Positions 42,152-44,027 of a stretch of DNA of 44,027 nt are shown here, in pieces. Origin of the DNA: Anaerolineales bacterium (GTDB lineage Bacteria > Chloroflexota > Anaerolineae > Anaerolineales > Villigracilaceae); contig JABWAU010000017.1 in the NCBI GenBank assembly GCA_013360875.1, positions 1 through 44,027 on the forward strand, written 5' to 3'. A program made the position numbers and the translations under genes. The first letter of the stretch is position 1. Each line of letters begins with the position of its first letter. The notes beneath the pieces were generated by a model. It saw nothing but the letters and a program-made list of their open reading frames with translations, had not been told where the DNA came from and made no database searches.

Positions 42152-42179
42152 TGGGCAGAAAGGTATGAGGAGAATTCCC

Positions 42180-44027
42180 ATGAAAACAAATACATTGCAT
42201 CCACTTCGGGCGAGCCTGCTGACATTGGGGTTGATCCTTGCGATCATCGCCTCGGCGTTTCCCCATTCGGTTTCCGCCGCGGTGCTGCCCGCCTCCACGT
42301 GTTCGGAAGCGGGCGGCGTCCGCACTTGTGATTTGTACGCGACCACCGGCACGCTGTCACTGCCAGGCGGCGGGAGTGTGACGATATGGGGATACGCCGC
42401 CAACAGCGGAGACCCCGCATCCCTGCCCGGGCCCATGTTGATCGCCAACTCCGGTGAGACGCTGGTCGTCGTCCTTCATAACAACCTGGGCGAATCCACC
42501 TCACTGACCATTCCCGGCCTGGGCGGCGTTTCAGACTTAACCGGGGCTGGGCCGGGCGGTACGAAGTCTTACATCTTCCCCAGCCTTCAGCCCGGCACGT
42601 ACATTTATCAAGCCGGTCCCACTGCCAATGGCGAACGACAGGTGGGGATGGGAATGTACGGGGTCCTGATCGTCCGCCCGGCCGGCGCGCCACAGGAGGC
42701 TTACGGGCCCGCTTCAACCTTCGACGATGAGGCTGTCCTCGTGATGAGCGAGGTTGATACTGCGCTGAATGCGGCTCCGACGACTTTCGACATGCGCAAC
42801 TACACGCCGAGGTATTTCCTGTTCAACGGCAAGGGCTATCCCAACACGGACGAGATGGATACGATTGCCGGGCATAAAGTCCTTTTGCGCGTGGTCAACG
42901 CGGGGATTCAAAGCCATCCCATCGGCGTTTTGGGATTGCGCTACACTGTCCTTTCCATGGACGGGAAACCTTTTGCTTATCCCTACTCCGCAGTTTCCGA
43001 GACCCTCGGCGCGGGTCAGACCGCCGACCTGCTGGTGACGATACCGGCAACCGCGCCGGGCAACCAGCGTTACGCGGTCTATAACCCGAGCATGAGGCTG
43101 TTGAATAATAACCAGCGCTTCGGCGGTATGTTGACCTTCCTGCACGTTCTGGGAAGCACAGGCATCGGCGATCAGACCGGTCCCTCCGCCAGCGGACTAT
43201 CCCTCACGCCGAATCCCTCCAATGGCTCCAGCCTGATCACACTTAATGCGACCCTCACCGACGCGGAAAATAACGTGGTCCAGGCTGAATACTTCCTGGA
43301 TGCCGCCGGCGCGGATGGAAGCGGCATTCTGATGAACGCGTCGGACGCCGCGTTCGACGATTTGACGGAAGCAGTTACGGCTGTGATTGACCCGGCGCCG
43401 ATGTCCTCCGGCAGTCATGTCGTTTATGTCCACGGAAAGGACGCGGCGGGCAACTGGGGCGCGTTCAAGTCGGTCGTCCTGATCCTCGACAAGGCGGGAC
43501 CTTCCATCAGCAGTTTATCCGCCAATCCCAATCCGAGCAGTGGCTTGGTCAGCGTTTCGATCAGCGGCACGGCGAGCGACAGCGCCTCAGGCAACAGCAA
43601 CGTGGTGGACGCGGAGTTCTTCATTGACGTCTTGGGAGCGGACGGTTCCGGCACGCCCATGACGCGCAACCAGACCGCGCCGGTCGTCTCCCTCAGCGGA
43701 ACGATCCCCGCCTCCACGATGAGCGGTTTGAGCGAGGGCTATCACTGGGTCTACATCCACGCACAGGATTCCTACGGCAATTGGGGACCGTTCGGCTCCC
43801 TGCAATTCGGCGTGGATAAGACGGGACCCGACGCCGGCAACGTACAACTGAGGCCCAACCCGAACAACGGCTCGCTTCCCTATTCGCCCTCCATCCAATC
43901 GGTGCGTGTGGACGCGCGCTTCACCGAACCCGGTTCCGGCGCGGTGACCTCCGCTGTGAAGAACGCCGAGTTCTTCATTGACACGGTCGGCGCGAACGGC
44001 ACTGGCATCCTTATGACCCCCACGGAC
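42180..44027 (+). CDS. Cupredoxin-like secreted protein with C-terminal repeats (protein C), 3' end outside window
   Basis: The reading frame runs from the ATG at 42180 (GAGGAG site upstream) to the last base, 616 codons, without a stop. A signal peptide ends near residue 34 (SVSAA). Two cupredoxin-like domains align with proteins A and B (LPGPMLIANSGETLVVVLHNN, GTYIYQAGP, QVGMGMYGVLIVRP; then RYFLFNGKGYPNT). Nearly all copper ligands are lost; one HP remains in IQSHPIGV. From about residue 339 come three related repeats of roughly 103 residues, each with NPxNGS...VVxAEYFLD-like...GADGSGxxM and AAGNWG or YGNWG; the third is cut off. It probably has a binding or structural role. Confidence 0.85.
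   Translation, partial: MKTNTLHPLRASLLTLGLILAIIASAFPHSVSAAVLPASTCSEAGGVRTCDLYATTGTLSLPGGGSVTIWGYAANSGDPASLPGPMLIANSGETLVVVLHNNLGESTSLTIPGLGGVSDLTGAGPGGTKSYIFPSLQPGTYIYQAGPTANGERQVGMGMYGVLIVRPAGAPQEAYGPASTFDDEAVLVMSEVDTALNAAPTTFDMRNYTPRYFLFNGKGYPNTDEMDTIAGHKVLLRVVNAGIQSHPIGVLGLRYTVLSMDGKPFAYPYSAVSETLGAGQTADLLVTIPATAPGNQRYAVYNPSMRLLNNNQRFGGMLTFLHVLGSTGIGDQTGPSASGLSLTPNPSNGSSLITLNATLTDAENNVVQAEYFLDAAGADGSGILMNASDAAFDDLTEAVTAVIDPAPMSSGSHVVYVHGKDAAGNWGAFKSVVLILDKAGPSISSLSANPNPSSGLVSVSISGTASDSASGNSNVVDAEFFIDVLGADGSGTPMTRNQTAPVVSLSGTIPASTMSGLSEGYHWVYIHAQDSYGNWGPFGSLQFGVDKTGPDAGNVQLRPNPNNGSLPYSPSIQSVRVDARFTEPGSGAVTSAVKNAEFFIDTVGANGTGILMTPTD

Overview
The window looks like a chromosomal segment of an Anaerolineae-type Chloroflexota bacterium. 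This is inferred from gene style, not from a marker gene. The pointers are a very large secreted multi-domain surface protein next to several cupredoxin-type multicopper oxidase relatives, a CysO/Mec/CysM sulfur-carrier cysteine cluster with a MoeB-rhodanese, family-39 glycosyltransferases, an RHS remnant, and many intergenic palindromes and short tandem repeats. No rRNA or tRNA gene was recognised. The first 2 kb are visibly more AT-rich than the rest and end in a short GC-richer RHS/YD-repeat remnant, which suggests a transferred or rearranged RHS tip region.

Layout. 1-2.1 kb: end of an unrecognised gene, a lipoprotein with beta-propeller-like motifs, and an RHS remnant. 2.2-5.3 kb (minus): acyl-CoA dehydrogenase, then a membrane glycosyltransferase. 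5.4-7.2 kb (plus): a tandem DUF4870-like membrane protein and an M55 D-aminopeptidase. 7.3-11.7 kb: a complete polyamine-type ABC importer in YdcSTUV order, with a good sigma70 promoter, a hairpin after the binding-protein gene and a terminator at the end. 11.7-12.6 kb: a promoter followed by a structured leader or small RNA, then a SET-domain methyltransferase and its terminator. 12.7-16.5 kb: a glycosyltransferase, a CPBP-family membrane protein, a GNAT acetyltransferase preceded by an 8-bp tandem repeat, a ComEA-like protein and a methyltransferase. 16.6-21.5 kb (minus): methyltransferase, PlsC-type acyltransferase, then pgl, gnd and zwf, the whole oxidative pentose phosphate branch. 21.6-23.7 kb: an EF-G-like (FusA2-type) GTPase with its own promoter.

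23.8-29.6 kb holds a sulfur and cysteine island: a first ThiS/MoaD-like carrier, a structured leader with a terminator, CysM, a JAMM peptidase (Mec), a DUF4395 membrane protein, a membrane-anchored thioredoxin, a second CysO-like carrier, a MoeB-rhodanese activating enzyme, and a flavoprotein resembling sulfide dehydrogenases. The parts fit together: the rhodanese/E1 enzyme would load sulfur on the carrier's C-terminal Gly-Gly, CysM would transfer it to an activated serine, and Mec would release cysteine.

29.9-44.0 kb holds a histidine kinase with a cysteine-rich sensor segment, a NarL-type regulator and a degenerate receiver-like protein. These are followed by a 2301-residue secreted protein (SdrD-B-like, TIG, beta-helix and DUF11 modules, with two copies of an LamG-like module) and three consecutive two-cupredoxin-domain proteins. 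Copper ligands are split among the three: the first keeps a type-1 site and one half of a trinuclear site in its first domain, the second keeps histidine pairs only in its second domain, and the third has lost nearly all ligands and carries C-terminal repeats. This is the part of the window most likely to hide an undescribed extracellular system.
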